Positions 22,754 to 33,657 of a stretch of 64,000 bases of DNA are shown one piece after another. The position numbers and the translations under genes are program-made. Source of the stretch: Brachypterus glaber (lineage: Eukaryota > Arthropoda > Insecta > Coleoptera > Kateretidae); NCBI GenBank assembly GCA_958510825.1, contig OY294051.1:4558353-4622352 (forward strand). The letters run 5' to 3'. The notes under the pieces were generated by a model. It worked only from the letters and a program-made list of their open reading frames with translations, had not been told where the DNA came from and ran no database searches. Each line of letters starts with the position of its first letter. The stretch's first letter is position 1.

Positions 22754-23050
22754 TGTAGTAGTACTAGTAGTGAGGCCCTCGCCCTCACACTCACTGTGAG
22801 GGTGATGACAATCTCACTACCCTGCCCATTTTATGAACCCACTGGACCTCCCTATATGTCCAAACAAGGGTAGTTCCTATTCTGCCAAACTGATCGCTTT
22901 GTCTTAGAACGTACATAGAAGATTCTTCGTTCTTTATGCAGCCCAAGCTGGATCCTTTCCAATTTACATCCTAAAAAGGTACTTTCTTAGGTCCTGAGTT
23001 TTGCCTGTCTGTAGTGTTTAATTAGATTGATTCCAGTCCACAAGTTTAGG
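22754..23050 (-). mobile_element. LINE 3' fragment
   Basis: Read on the minus strand, a diverged coding stretch (SDQFGRIGTTLVWTYREVQW) is followed by an untranslated region and a tail CACTACTAGTACTACTACAT, the same TAC-type tail as the LINE copies at 3203 and 14869. The coding match is weak; the tail and length support the assignment. Confidence 0.45.
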
Positions 23051-23392
23051 GTCTCTGATACTTTTTTCACGTCTCAAGCAACCCATTTACAGCTAGAACT
23101 AAAATCACTTTTACCCCATATAATTCTTATGAAGTCTTTGGACAATTTAAAATTTTAAAGTAATTTAAAAGTTTTAGATCTAGTCAATTATATTCCAGTT
23201 TTATTTTCAATTTACTAACAGGAATTGTTTTCGAGGAAGGAACTATTAAATGCCCTATAAAATTGCACGTTAGCTATGAAAAGAACAATTGAAGAGCTAA
23301 TAAAAAAATCACAAATGTCAGGAATCGTAAAATAATACTTAACATTTAATGTAGGTTTTGGAAGTAAAGCTACCATTTAACATAATTTAATT
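23051..23392. other. Non-coding stretch
   Basis: AT-rich, nothing recognised. Confidence 0.35.
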
Positions 23393-23943
23393 GGCAGACT
23401 AACATCTCTACTCTAAATTTCTCTACTCCCTAACATCCCTACTCCATAACATCCTTACTCCATAACAACTCTACTCCGTAACATCTCTACTCCATAACGT
23501 CTCTACTCCTTAACAACTCTACTCCACACTATATGCACTTTATTAGCCACTTAATAATAAATGAGCAGTTAAAAGAACAAAGAATCTTCTTCTTCTAGAT
23601 TATTTAATTTTTTTCCTAGAAAACGTTTATCTTTAAATGTAAATTTAGAACAATCATAAATTAATTATTCTAAAAGCAGCAATGACCGCGTACTCTTAAC
23701 ATGCACTAATATGTAAGTAATTAATAAACTGAATTCATTTTTGACACTGACTTAGCATGACAAATATTCTTTTGAGTTAAGACAAGTGGCTAATCGAGTG
23801 TCTATAGTGTGAAGTAGAGTTGTTACGGAGTAGAGATGTTAAGGAGTAGAGATGTTACGGAGTAGAGTTGTTGTGGAGTAGGGATGTTATGGAGTAGGGA
23901 TGTTAGGGAGTAGAGAAATTTAGAGTAGAGATGTTAGTCTGCC
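23393..23943. mobile_element. Foldback-like element with tandemly repeated inverted arms
   Basis: Inverted arms of about 165 bp (23393-23562 and 23784-23943) begin GGCAGACTAACATCTCTACT. Each arm is built from about seven degenerate 17-18 bp units of the form CTCTACTCCATAACATC. The inner arm edges pair too (TTATTAGCCACTT against AAGTGGCTAAT). Short tandem repeats making up the inverted arms are the defining feature of Drosophila FB elements. The central 220 bp is AT-rich and non-coding. The flanks share an ATTTAATT-like phrase that may be a target duplication. Confidence 0.8.
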
Positions 23944-24008
23944 ATTTAATTTATTAAACATAAACCAATTTATTAGAACACTTAAACAAATAACCTCTTC
24001 ATATAATA

Positions 24009-24331
24009 GTTATTTATGGTACTAGTGGGTAAAGTAATGAGAAAATTAACCTGCGAGGCGTCAGCCAAGCAGGTTAATTTTCGAGAGAGCAATATCGGTT
24101 TACCCATGAGTGCCATACAAGGTTTTATCCAATAAATAGCTTAGGAATTCATATTTTTATTAAAAATTATAATGACATTTACAAGAAAATAATTTGACAA
24201 GTGGCAGTTGAGTGGGTAAAATAAATAATTATCCACTCAATAAAGTAAAAGCCACGCAGGGGTTGTTATTGAGTTTATCTATTTAAAATAAAGCTGGTAA
24301 TTGTCTTATTATCTGTATGTATTGGATAAAA
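24009..24331 (+). mobile_element. Family A element
   Basis: Starts GTTATTTATGGTACTAGTGG, includes the hairpin AACCTGC...GCAGGTT, and ends TGTATTGGATAAA. An inner pair (TTTTATCCAATA near 24124 and TATTGGATAAAA at the end) brackets the second half. Confidence 0.9.
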
Positions 24332-25576
24332 TATATTATGGGGTGTTATAGAAATTTGTAAATTTAAACAAATAGATATGCCTAAATTAAAACAGATATC
24401 TAAATCTTGTGCTTTTTGGGCAAAAGTGTTAATGCTTTAATCATCATCAGTAGTTTGTTTGGATCTTTAAGAGACAGGCGCAGTGCCTATGGCTCATTTG
24501 TCTAAAATAGAATTAGTTTGAATGGATAATTGGGGGAGTGAGTCTTTGCTCACTGATGCTGGAGTTGCATCTGTCATAAATTGGCTTTGGGGCGGGGGAA
24601 GAAGTGGGAGGGGGATGAGGAGGGATGGGAGCTTAATGCTTTGAACTGATGTATTATACGGCCAGGGAGGTTCCATTTAAAACAATCCCCCCTACGCTCC
24701 CTGGTCATTGTATACTGATTTATTAGGACAAAAACTGGTCATCATGTGGTGTGTCTGTGGGATTTACTGACCAGAGATTTAGGAAACTTTTTTGAAGAGT
24801 AGGTGGTACTATATAAAGGCTACGCTGATAAGAAAAATATAAAAATAATATAATCAAACGTTGTTGTAACAAGTTTGAGGTATATAATACCATTTTTACG
24901 ATTATTGTAAAACATTATAACATTATATTAAATACACTATTAAAATTGTAGATTCATATTGTTAAATAATACAACAACATTGTTCTAGTTTTTGAGAACG
25001 GGGCAGCTGTATTGCCTGCGGTTTTGAAGCGAGGATCCGACCCTGCGGATTTGTGGACCCCACCTACCTAATTACACAACTTTGAAAATCTTCATCTAGC
25101 TCGTCCAGTGTTTTTTTTTTGCAGTTTTTTGGAAAAGTTATGGGGCAGTGAGTTTTTTCACTATAAATTCCTTTTAAGCACACAAAACTAAGTAAGAAAA
25201 ATATAGTCTGATTAAGAGTAACTGACTTTATTTTTCTGTGTCTCTGATATTAGATCTCTTTTAAATAATACCCTTCAATTGTAAAACTAATCCCAACCAC
25301 TTGGCATTTAGTGTTCCATGGAAAAGTGTTTTACCGGAGTTTACCTTACCGGAGTTTGAGGGTAAAACTTTCGTATAAAACTCTTTTTTTTTCATGTTGA
25401 CACTTATTCTCTTACAAATAATTTATTGGATTTAATTTCATGGACTTTTTTGTACTTACGCAAGGAATGGAACCTGTTTGTAGGTTATGGTCTAAGAAAT
25501 GAACCGACTTTTTAAGATCGAAATTACACCCTTGATGTTTTCCCCGATTTCAATTTTTTTTAAATCTATCTGCCTA
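24332..25576. other. Non-coding stretch
   Basis: No gene supported. A GC-richer phrase near 25020-25075 (GAGGATCCGACCCTGCGG) may be a transposon scrap. The Pro-rich frame at 24494-24676 (minus) follows a G-rich plus-strand patch and is not convincing. Confidence 0.4.
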
Positions 25577-25730
25577 GGGAACGTTTAAGCATTATATTAT
25601 ACCCCCCCTAATAGGGGGTGTATTAGGGGGGGTAGCCAATATATGAAATCAGTCTTGAATAACGCGAGAACCGAGGTATGAAGTGTATGAATTTTGCTAC
25701 ATTTTGCGTTACGTAATACTTGAACGTACC
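25577..25730. mobile_element. Family D MITE
   Basis: Ends GGGAACGTTTAAGC and TACTTGAACGTACC with GC-run interior; diverged relative of 8364-8513. Confidence 0.75.
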
Positions 25731-25819
25731 TCTACAAATTTAGTGTAAAAGAAAATAAATGTTCTTTTTGGCGGTATTTAAGATAGTCCTGTGGATCTTT
25801 TAAAATATTTTTTTTTTTG

Positions 25820-26529
25820 AAACTAGATGAAACTCTGCAAGCACCCTGTCAAAACATCGGCACTATTGTACACTAGAGCCATCTAGTTTGCAAATTTCAA
25901 ACTAGGTGTTTTGTTTGATTTTAAATTCTGTATCTTTAACAAATTATATTCTAGCAAAAAAATGTATATAACATTTTTTATAGGGCTTAAAAAGAGCTTT
26001 TATTTAAAATATAATTTTTTGAAATCGGGTTATAGATATGTGAGATATGCTAAAAAAACCTTTTACTGCTTTAAACGCCAATATCTCGAAAACAATGCGT
26101 TTTAGGAAAACGTTGTTTATAACATTTTTTGACCAATTTAAAATTATATTTTATATAAGTGCTAAATTAACCAAATACAATAATAATTGCCTTAATTATA
26201 AACAAAAAACGCTAAAAATAGGAGGTTTACCCTATTTTTACCCCCTTACCCCCAATCGGTTACCCCCAAAATCTAATCAGCTCTTCGGAATACGATAAAA
26301 AACAATATGCAAAAAACCGCAAGTCGATATCTCATGTAGAAATGGAGTTAGAGAGTTACACCCAGACAGACAGAGACAGACAGATGTACGCAAAATTTTT
26401 TTTTACTGATTTCGACTCAGAATGGTCTAAAACGTCGAGAAATATGAAAAAAAACGTGGTCGAAGATTTTGACTTTTCGGCGAAGATTTCAATACATCGG
26501 CACTCTTAGTAGCACTAAGTGCCGATGTT
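25820..26529 (+). mobile_element. Family B element, copy 2
   Basis: Opposite orientation to the copies at 16248 and 55199. Begins AACTAGATGAAAC, CAAGCACCCTGTCAAAAC, ATCGGCACTATT and ends in the stem-loop TCGGCACTCTTAGTAGCAC...GTGCCGA. The frame MLKKPFTALNANISKT (26047-26298) is open here too, but diverges after the middle. Confidence 0.8.
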
Positions 26530-26740
26530 ATTCGAAAATACCTAAAATTGATAAATAACTTTTAAGTTATTAAAAGATACAACCATAAATACCAAACGTT
26601 TTTGTATACGCGGTGATTTAGAAATGAGGTAAACAATTTTAAGGACTAATTCTAGGTACAAAAATATGAAAAAAAGTTCCTATAAAGGTTGGTCCTTAAA
26701 AGCAAGATTAAAATCGATATTTAAATTATAAGTAATGAAG

Positions 26741-27344
26741 AAAAATTTTTTTCTACGACTGCTTTAGAATGTAAGCAAATACACACACTTTTCAAACACA
26801 GAAAAATCCATTCTAGCTCTAGATATGGTATGAATATTCCGTATCAAGTGTTAGAATGAGCACATGTAGTGTCATCTGTTGTTTATAAAATTAAAGAAAA
26901 CTGTAGCAAAATTAGAAAAAATATATTTATTTTACCATAAAATATTGAATAATTTAATGCAATTAAAAGTTTTGCGTTAAAATTACATAAAGTTTATTAG
27001 TGTTTCTTAATATTTGACCAGTTTTTTATCAATTTAGTTCAAAAAATTAAAACTGCTCCATCTATTGTTAAATGTTTAAATATCTGTCACAACAATCTTA
27101 CATAACCTTCAATTTTTGCATTATAATTTGTAAATATGTGCTAAAATTAAATAAAAATCTGATTTGATAAAATTATTAAATAACATGAATTACTTTATTT
27201 AAAAATATGTGTGTGTTGCATTTAGAATGTCGAGTCACAAAAAACATTGTTTTTAACCTTGTCCGCAGTTTAAAGCCATACACTGTTTCATATTTGCAGT
27301 CGAAGAAAAAGTGTAGTCTACAACACGTATGGAATAGTCATTCC
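26741..27344 (+). repeat. Interspersed repeat C, copy 1
   Basis: About 600 bp matching 43913-44523 in inverted orientation, from TTCTACGACTGCTTTAGAAT to CACGTATGGAATAGTCATTC. A third, partial copy lies at 29007-29175. The short frame starting at 27207 is open through this repeat and the adjoining palindrome and is not accepted as a gene. Confidence 0.8.
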
Positions 27345-27427
27345 GCGCTCGCGGGACCGTCATACTCGCCTGCCGGCTCGTATGACAAACTTTCCGCTCG
27401 CGCGGAATATTGTTTATTCCATACTAG
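27325..27427. repeat. GC-centred palindrome
   Basis: ACGTATGGAATAGTCATTCC pairs with GGAATATTGTTTATTCCATA; the centre contains CGCGCTCGCGGG and CCCGCTCGCGCGG-like arms. It overlaps the end of repeat C; the sibling copy at 43913 lacks the GC centre. Confidence 0.75.
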
Positions 27428-27661
27428 TTATAGAATATACTATTCTTTATTTTCCCTGTATATTTTCTATCTTCCTATTCTAAACTTTTTGCGCATTGTA
27501 ATCACAATTAATTTAATAAATTCCTTTTCTACATACACTTTATTGGTAAAACCAGTTTATCTCCCGTAATGTGAATTACATTCGAGAGATCTTACTGATA
27601 AAATATGCGTGTTTTAATTACCGCCCTTATGATTAAACTAATTTTGTTCCTTTTGTTTCAG

Positions 27662-27686
27662 AGATACGCCATTTGAAGATTATCAG
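27662..27686 (+). other. Possible 25-base microexon
   Basis: A branch-like ACTAAT (27637-27642) and pyrimidine tract TTTTGTTCCTTTTGTTTCAG lead to 27662. The next 25 bases, open in one phase as DTPFEDYQ after one base, end in CAG followed by GTAATT. Acceptor, branch site and donor are all close to insect consensus. Short candidate exons arise by chance, and no neighbouring exon was found to test the phase. Confidence 0.3.
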
Positions 27687-28339
27687 GTAATTAATTAAAT
27701 ATACTTTTTTATTCGCTTGATTCCAAAAGCGACACTTTTGGTTCATGTTTTCCGAGCGAAAAGTTGAAACTTCGTAGACCTAGGGCCAAAAAGTTTTTTT
27801 CGCCCGCTAACTAAAACTTGTTATTTTTAAGTTTTTTAAAAGAAGATGCTTTACCTTTACTGTAATATTTATAAAGAAATATGACCTTTTGGTCAATTTT
27901 GGTCTTGAACTAACCGTTCTTTTTGACCAGATATGGTTATTATAATCATTTCATACAAAATAAATTTGTTTCCATAACATAACCTCAAAATATAACTGAT
28001 TAATCTGTATTCACCCACTAAAATAAATTAAAAACACAAAATTTCAATTGTAAAATCACTTTCAATATTTATAATAGTCATAGAATGGTTTCACAAGTAT
28101 TATTTCCACAACAGACATATTTTAACAAAAATTAATCACCTATCTATAGCTTTTTTAATTTGAAAATGAAACCGCAAGCAAAAGAAACGATTCAATTGTT
28201 TTTGTAGCAATTTGATTGGACAGCAATTTGTCATGGATAACTAGATAAGTAATAAGAGAGTAAAAAGAAATATTTTTTTGCACTTTAAAATTAAGTATAT
28301 TTTAATAATTTATTATAATTAGTAACAATCGAATAATAA
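27687..28339. other. Non-coding stretch
   Basis: AT-rich; nothing recognised. Confidence 0.4.
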
Positions 28340-28492
28340 ATATTGTATAATACACGGGAAAAAGTTAAATAATGATTTCGTAGGTTTATTACCCTCGGGC
28401 CGGCCCTATCGGCCGGCCCTCAGCTTCTAAAAACCTACTCAATCGAAAAAATTTTTCGCCCTTGTATTATAAATAACTATTTTTTTCACTTA
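28340..28492. repeat. GC-centred palindrome with GGGCCGGCC core
   Basis: Arms of about 66 bp: TATTGTATAATACACGGG pairs with CCCTTGTATTATAAATA, and TCGTAGGTTTATTA with TAAAAACCTAC. The centre carries two inverted GGCCGGCCC blocks. Confidence 0.8.
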
Positions 28493-29006
28493 CTGACCTA
28501 GTGATATTCCTGGCCTAAATTTTTTTTTATTAACAATAATTAATTATTTTTGTAACTTGTTTGTAAAATTTTTAAGTATATAAAAAGTACAAAAAGTTAT
28601 CCAAAAGTCGGGAAGTCTCGATTCCCTTTGCCTTGATACCTACACTAAGGTCAAATCTTTAAAATGAAGAATTTAAAAAGTTGTTTTTTTTTATTTAATA
28701 AATTTATTATGCAATATGAAGCATAAACTTGATATATCTTTCAATAAAATCGCGAAAGAAAAATATTTTTGTGCAATAAATTTCCCATACTTTTTAGTTT
28801 TATCTTGATATATTTTGCCTTCGATCTTGAGTATGCACCCTCGAGCTGAAATGTTTTTATATTAAGTTATAAGCAAAAGATACTTGTTTTTTAAGACGTG
28901 GATAATCTTTATTTTTTGTTTCTATTGATATCAGAAACTTGTAAATTTTCAATTTATCGATGCGTATTAAGCAAAAGAAAACTGGTTGCTGAATATATTT
29001 GTTTTT
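28493..29006. other. Non-coding stretch
   Basis: AT-rich, nothing recognised. Confidence 0.4.
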
Positions 29007-29175
29007 TCTACGACTGGATTAGAACGTAGGCAAATACACATACTTTTTAAACATGAAATGAAGCCACTTTAGTTCTAGATATAATACGGTATGACTATAT
29101 CATATCAAGTGTTAGAATGTTTTATTTCTTGTCTATAAAAATAAAGAAAACTGCAGCAAAATTAGCATATCAAAC
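29007..29175 (+). repeat. Interspersed repeat C, partial copy
   Basis: Begins TTTTTCTACGACTGGATTAG and follows the first 170 bp of the 26741 copy, then stops. Confidence 0.7.
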
Positions 29176-29210
29176 ATAATATTTTTTTTGTAGTAAATAT
29201 TCTATAAAAT

Positions 29211-29331
29211 ACCTAATTAGTAGTGACATACAATATATTTTTTCTACGACCTAATTAGTATTTAGTGCCTTTTTTTTCCTAATTAGTAGTTAGTGCCTAT
29301 TTCCCTAATTAGTAGTTAGTGCCTATTTCCC
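29211..29331. repeat. Short tandem repeat, unit about 30 bp
   Basis: Four decaying copies of CCTAATTAGTAGTTAGTGCC with a pyrimidine spacer; the last two are nearly identical. Confidence 0.8.
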
Positions 29332-29638
29332 ACCCGTTGCCAAATATCCAAATGGGAAGTGACAATCATCTGATTTTACATATCTGCTGTCAGAAAATTA
29401 GTAAACGTCAAACACATAACCTCAAATTGACAAACAAATTTTAAGATTATTTTTGCGTTTTTTTGATGTTTAGGTGTTAGGTCGTAGGAAAAATAGTATA
29501 ACACCTCGACGCAAACCATTTCAGTGCACATCGAGTGCTGTAATACAAAGCTTCGATATACATTTATGGCATAGCTGTTACAGTATTTTATACTGTAAAG
29601 TATATAATAGTATAACAACAAAATTTGTTGTGTTTAGT

Positions 29639-29884
29639 ATATCGACCATGAACTTGCAATACCTTCTAAGTGTGAAAGGATAACTTTTTCAGGAGCGACG
29701 AAAAACATTTTAGAGTCGCTGTTTACTCTTTTTTTAATATTTATAGCAATATAAATAAAGTGGTGTAAGGTTACTTATGTTTTAGTCTTACATTTGAACT
29801 ATTCTAGCTTGTATTGCAGACTACATGTAGTTAGGAGGTATTTGTCAAAAATGTCAGAAGGTATTGCACGTTCATGAACGATAT
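29639..29884. mobile_element. 246-bp MITE
   Basis: Inverted ends of about 28 bp: ATATCGACCATGAACTTGCA on the left pairs with TGCACGTTCATGAACGATAT on the right, both extending into the phrase ATACCTTCT or its complement. Non-coding. Confidence 0.7.
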
Positions 29885-30010
29885 TTGATTTTATATTGAT
29901 GATGAAAAGCAAAACAAAATTGTACATTTATTAATCAAAACAATAAAAAATATTAGTTAAACCACCCAAAAATGTCTTGTTTTGTGTTAAGTTTTTCTAA
30001 AAATCTTATA

Positions 30011-31463
30011 CACGGTGTATTTGAAATAGCGTAGGAAATTTTAACAGATGATTCTACATCATAAAATATGACAAAAAGTTCCTATAAACATATGTCTAAA
30101 AATGCGTCATAATGGAGCTACGCCCCTTTGAAAGTGGCTAAAAAAAATCGGTTTTTATTTAATAACTCAGGAACCCTTTGAGATATATCAACGAGGTTTT
30201 GTACGTCAACTAACCCTATCAAGGCCCGTTTTTATGTGTTATTTTCATGTACTTATTTCAACCAGGGGTGTGCGAAACGGGGGGGGCTTATCAGTTTTTT
30301 GTCCCAAACTTTTTTCTGTGTAACTTTTTTGCAATTTTATTTTTGAAATATGATTCCTCAGGTCAAAATATACAAAAAAGGTACTCTTGTTCTAATACTG
30401 TAGGATTAACCGTTTTCAAGAAAAATTCATTTGAAGGTGAAATTCCACGGTTCGAGGACGAAAAATTAAATACTAAAATGTTGAAAACCAAAATTTGAAT
30501 GATGCAGAGCGAATGTACATTAAAAACTAAGAAAAAAAACCTCATATACAGGTACTTCCAAAAATCAATCCTAATGGAGCTATGGTCTCCTAAATTTGCA
30601 CCATTTTTAAAGGGCTATGCTAGCTTTAAAAGCGTTTTTTCGACCTACATGTATGGAAACTTTTTTTCTTAGTTTTTGATGTAGAAGAACATTGCATCAT
30701 TAAAATTTTGGTTTTCGACATTTTAGTATTTAATTTTTCGTCCTCGAACCGTGGAATTTCACCTTCAAATGAACTTTTCTCGAAAACGGTTAATCCTACA
30801 GTATTACAACAAGAGTACCTTTTTTGTATATTTTGACCTGAGGAATCATATTTCAAAAATAAAATTGCAAAAAAGTTACACAGAAAAAAGTTTGGGACAA
30901 AAAACTGATAAGCCCCCCCCGTTTCGCACACCCCTGGTTGAAATAAGTACATGAAAATAACACATAAAAACGGGCCTTGATAGGGTTAGTTGACGTACAA
31001 AACCTCGTTGATATATCTCAAAGGGTTCCTGAGTTATTAAATAAAAACCGATTTTTTTAGCCACTTTCAAAGGGGCGTAGCTCCATTATCATCCTTTTTT
31101 ATGTATTTTGACCTGAGGAATCATATTTCAAAAATAAAATTGCAAAAAAGTTACACTGAAAAAAGTTTGGGACAAAAAACTGATAAGGCCCCCCGGTTTC
31201 GCATACCCCTGGTTTAAATAAGTAGGTGAAAATGATATACAAAGATGGGCCTTATTGGGATTAATTCACGTGCAAAACCTCGTTAATATATCTCAAAGGG
31301 TTCTTGAGTTATTAAATAAAAACCGATTTTTTTAGGCCAATTTCAAAGGGGCGTAGCTCCCTTATGACGCATTTTTAGACATATGTTTATAGGAACTTTT
31401 TGTCATATTTTATCATGTAGAATCACCTGTTAAAATTTCCTATGCTATTTCAAATACACCCTG
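30011..31463. mobile_element. 1.45-kb palindromic element with duplicated right arm
   Basis: Ends CACGGTGTATTTGAAATAGC and GCTATTTCAAATACACCCTG are inverted, with TA just outside. The left arm (30011 to about 30520) pairs with two successive right-arm segments, because a segment starting TTTTGACCTGAGGAATCATA is present at 30831 and again at 31106 (offset 275, with several differences). Short frames on both strands (such as 30247-30498 and 30626-30952) are mirror images created by the palindrome and are not genes. The GGTGATTCTACAT phrase ties it to the 11806 element. Confidence 0.85.
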
Positions 31464-32364
31464 TATAATGCCTAAAGGATGGTTTTGCACTAAACACGTC
31501 TATAAAGTAGCACGGTATTTATTTGCATGCCATTAGAGCTTTTTGTTTCACATAAAAGTCCTTCTTTTTCAATAAAACTTTATTGTTATTTTCTTCCCAA
31601 GTAATATTGACCTACAACTTTAACATAAATTTTTATGTGTTATACTCTTCACAGCCCGTAAGTGCTAGAATAGTATAATAAGGTAGTTTAGATTTTTCCA
31701 AATCATCAAAAAACAAATCCATAAAAAAAATGAAAAAAAAAAAAATTTAAATATTTATTTTTTTTTTTTTAAGATAACTTGATTTTTTTTTTAATAAACC
31801 TAGGCCTACAGGATAAGTATTTCTTTATTTGCAGCAATATTTAATTTTGCGTTTAAAATAATTTTAACTTGGGTTTAAGTATTAGGAAAAACGCAATATA
31901 CCATCCACTGTAAAGAGTATATAATGAAATGCGTAGCATTACATGTCTTCTTATTTTTATTGTGAAAATATAAAAAAATGTTTGGTTATAAAAAATTATA
32001 TCGTACTATTTCTATTCCAATGTATACTGTTTAATTCAAAGACGTTGTAAAAGTTATTGGATATTTCTAGAGGGTAGCCAAATGGGCTCCTGTTTCCTGG
32101 GTTTTATTTTTAAGTGATAACTTTATTATCCCAATTCTCACGAACCCCATATTTTAGTTTTATTTCGTATGCTTTTACTACTTCACGGCTCATTACCTCA
32201 ATTATTTTTATTTTTTAAAATACGATAAAATTTTTGATTTTAAAGAAAAAGTAGAGCTAGTCTATTTAAAATTCTGCATAAAAAATATAAAAAGAGTTTC
32301 AAAAAACATAGGTCCTAAAGTTTCTCCTTGCAAAGCTATTTTTAGGTCTGTAGTTTCCTTATGA
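31464..32364. other. Non-coding stretch
   Basis: AT-rich with poly-A and poly-T runs near 31720-31790. Phrases TATACTCTTCACAG and CTGTAAAGAGTATATAATG (near 31643 and 31909) form a loose inverted pair that may bound another small element. Confidence 0.4.
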
Positions 32365-32503
32365 GGCAACGTTCAAGTATTACATAATGCAAATTTTTAC
32401 ATTTTGAACCCCCGTACCGCTATTTTCCTATACAATTAACATGGGCGTAACACTCCAAAATTACCCCTCCCCTAGGAGCGTTACGTAATACTTGAACGTT
32501 CCC
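32365..32503. mobile_element. Family D MITE
   Basis: Ends GGCAACGTTCAAGTATTACA and CGTAATACTTGAACGTTCCC; 139 bp, related to the copy at 8364. Confidence 0.85.
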
Positions 32504-32626
32504 TGACTAAATATTAAACCTTTTTATAAGTTTAGAGTTACCTAATAATTATATACTTAGTATGTAGCATTGCATAGAAGATTTTTTTATTTCCAATATT
32601 TAAGTCCAATAAAAAAACAAATAATA

Positions 32627-32960
32627 GTTATTTATGGTACTAGTGGGTAAAGTAAGATACTGCCCATGAGAAAATTAACCTGCGAGGCGTCAGCGAAGCA
32701 GGTTAAATTTCGAGAGGGCAATATCGGTTTACCGATGAGTGCCATACAAGTTTTTATCCAATAAATAGCTTAGAAATTCATATTTTTATTAAAAACTTTA
32801 ATGACATTTACAAGAAAATAATTTGACAAGTGACAGTTGAGTGGGTAAAATAAATAATTATCCACTCAATAAAGTAAAAGCCACGCGGGGGTTATTATTA
32901 AGTTTATCTATTTAAAATAAAGCTGGTAATTGTCTCATTATCTGTATGTATTGGATAAAA
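32627..32960 (+). mobile_element. Family A element
   Basis: Starts GTTATTTATGGTACTAGTGG and ends TGTATTGGATAAAA; same one-ended architecture as the copy at 24009. Confidence 0.9.
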
Positions 32961-33077
32961 ACTTTTTGCCTTTTTGATGGACTTCAATTCTTCCATATGT
33001 ATAACCCTAACTAAGGACTAGTATTGAAAACAGATTAAGTACAAAAGTTTGTATTAGTAGCTCAAACTAGTAGCTTA

Positions 33078-33182
33078 AACAGTTACTGTAATACTAAATG
33101 TGGCAATGTTTATATAGGAAAAACAGAAAGAGCAATATCAACAAGACAAAAACAAAATAAAAAAAAAACGTCGCATTTTTAA
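33078..33182 (+). pseudogene. Penelope-like element GIY-YIG endonuclease scrap
   Basis: Translation from 33078 reads NSYCNTKCGNVYIGKTERAI then STRQKQN before an A-run. The pattern C-x3-C-G-x-VYIGKT-x-R-x4-TR matches the start of the GIY-YIG endonuclease that follows reverse transcriptase in Penelope-like elements: the Y-IG segment and the catalytic Arg are visible. Nothing upstream or downstream continues the domain; the Tc1/mariner composite starts 52 bp later. It is a short relic, but shows that Penelope-like elements have been active in this genome. Confidence 0.55.
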
Positions 33183-33657
33183 TATCCAAAATTAATAAAA
33201 TCCACTTTGTATTAAAACCAAGTTGTTAATATACAGGGTTATTCACGGAAGTGGCCTATTAAACGTTTATGGAGAACCAATAACTTTAAAAGTCTGCTAA
33301 TTTGCACTTTGGGGTTTTTGAATATGGCCTATCGATTAAAAATATTTTCATGCTTGTGCCACTTCCGGTTGTACCGGAAGTGGCACTTAACTTTGAGTTT
33401 TTAAATGGAACACCTCATATATTTTTTAATTTTTAAAATTTGCATTAAATTTGCTTTATTTTGATGTATAATACTTCATGTCTATCTTCAGTAGTTTTTG
33501 AGTTATTCAAGTTTTTAGCGAAAAATAAGTAAATTCAAGCACCCCTAAAAACAATAATTTCTCCTTGATTTTTTCAATTGGAGAAAAGATGTTTTGTGTT
33601 TTGCTCAATGATGCTTAAACGAATTATCCTATGCTAAAATGGAACCCAAAAATTATA

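Noticed and set aside
24440..24460. CTGATGATG phrase on the minus strand as another hammerhead
   Set aside because: No GAAA at suitable spacing and no flanking helices.
30247..30952. Two similar frames on opposite strands starting MYLFQPGVCETGGAYQFFVP
   Set aside because: They are the two arms of one palindrome read in mirror image; no family match and no coding bias.
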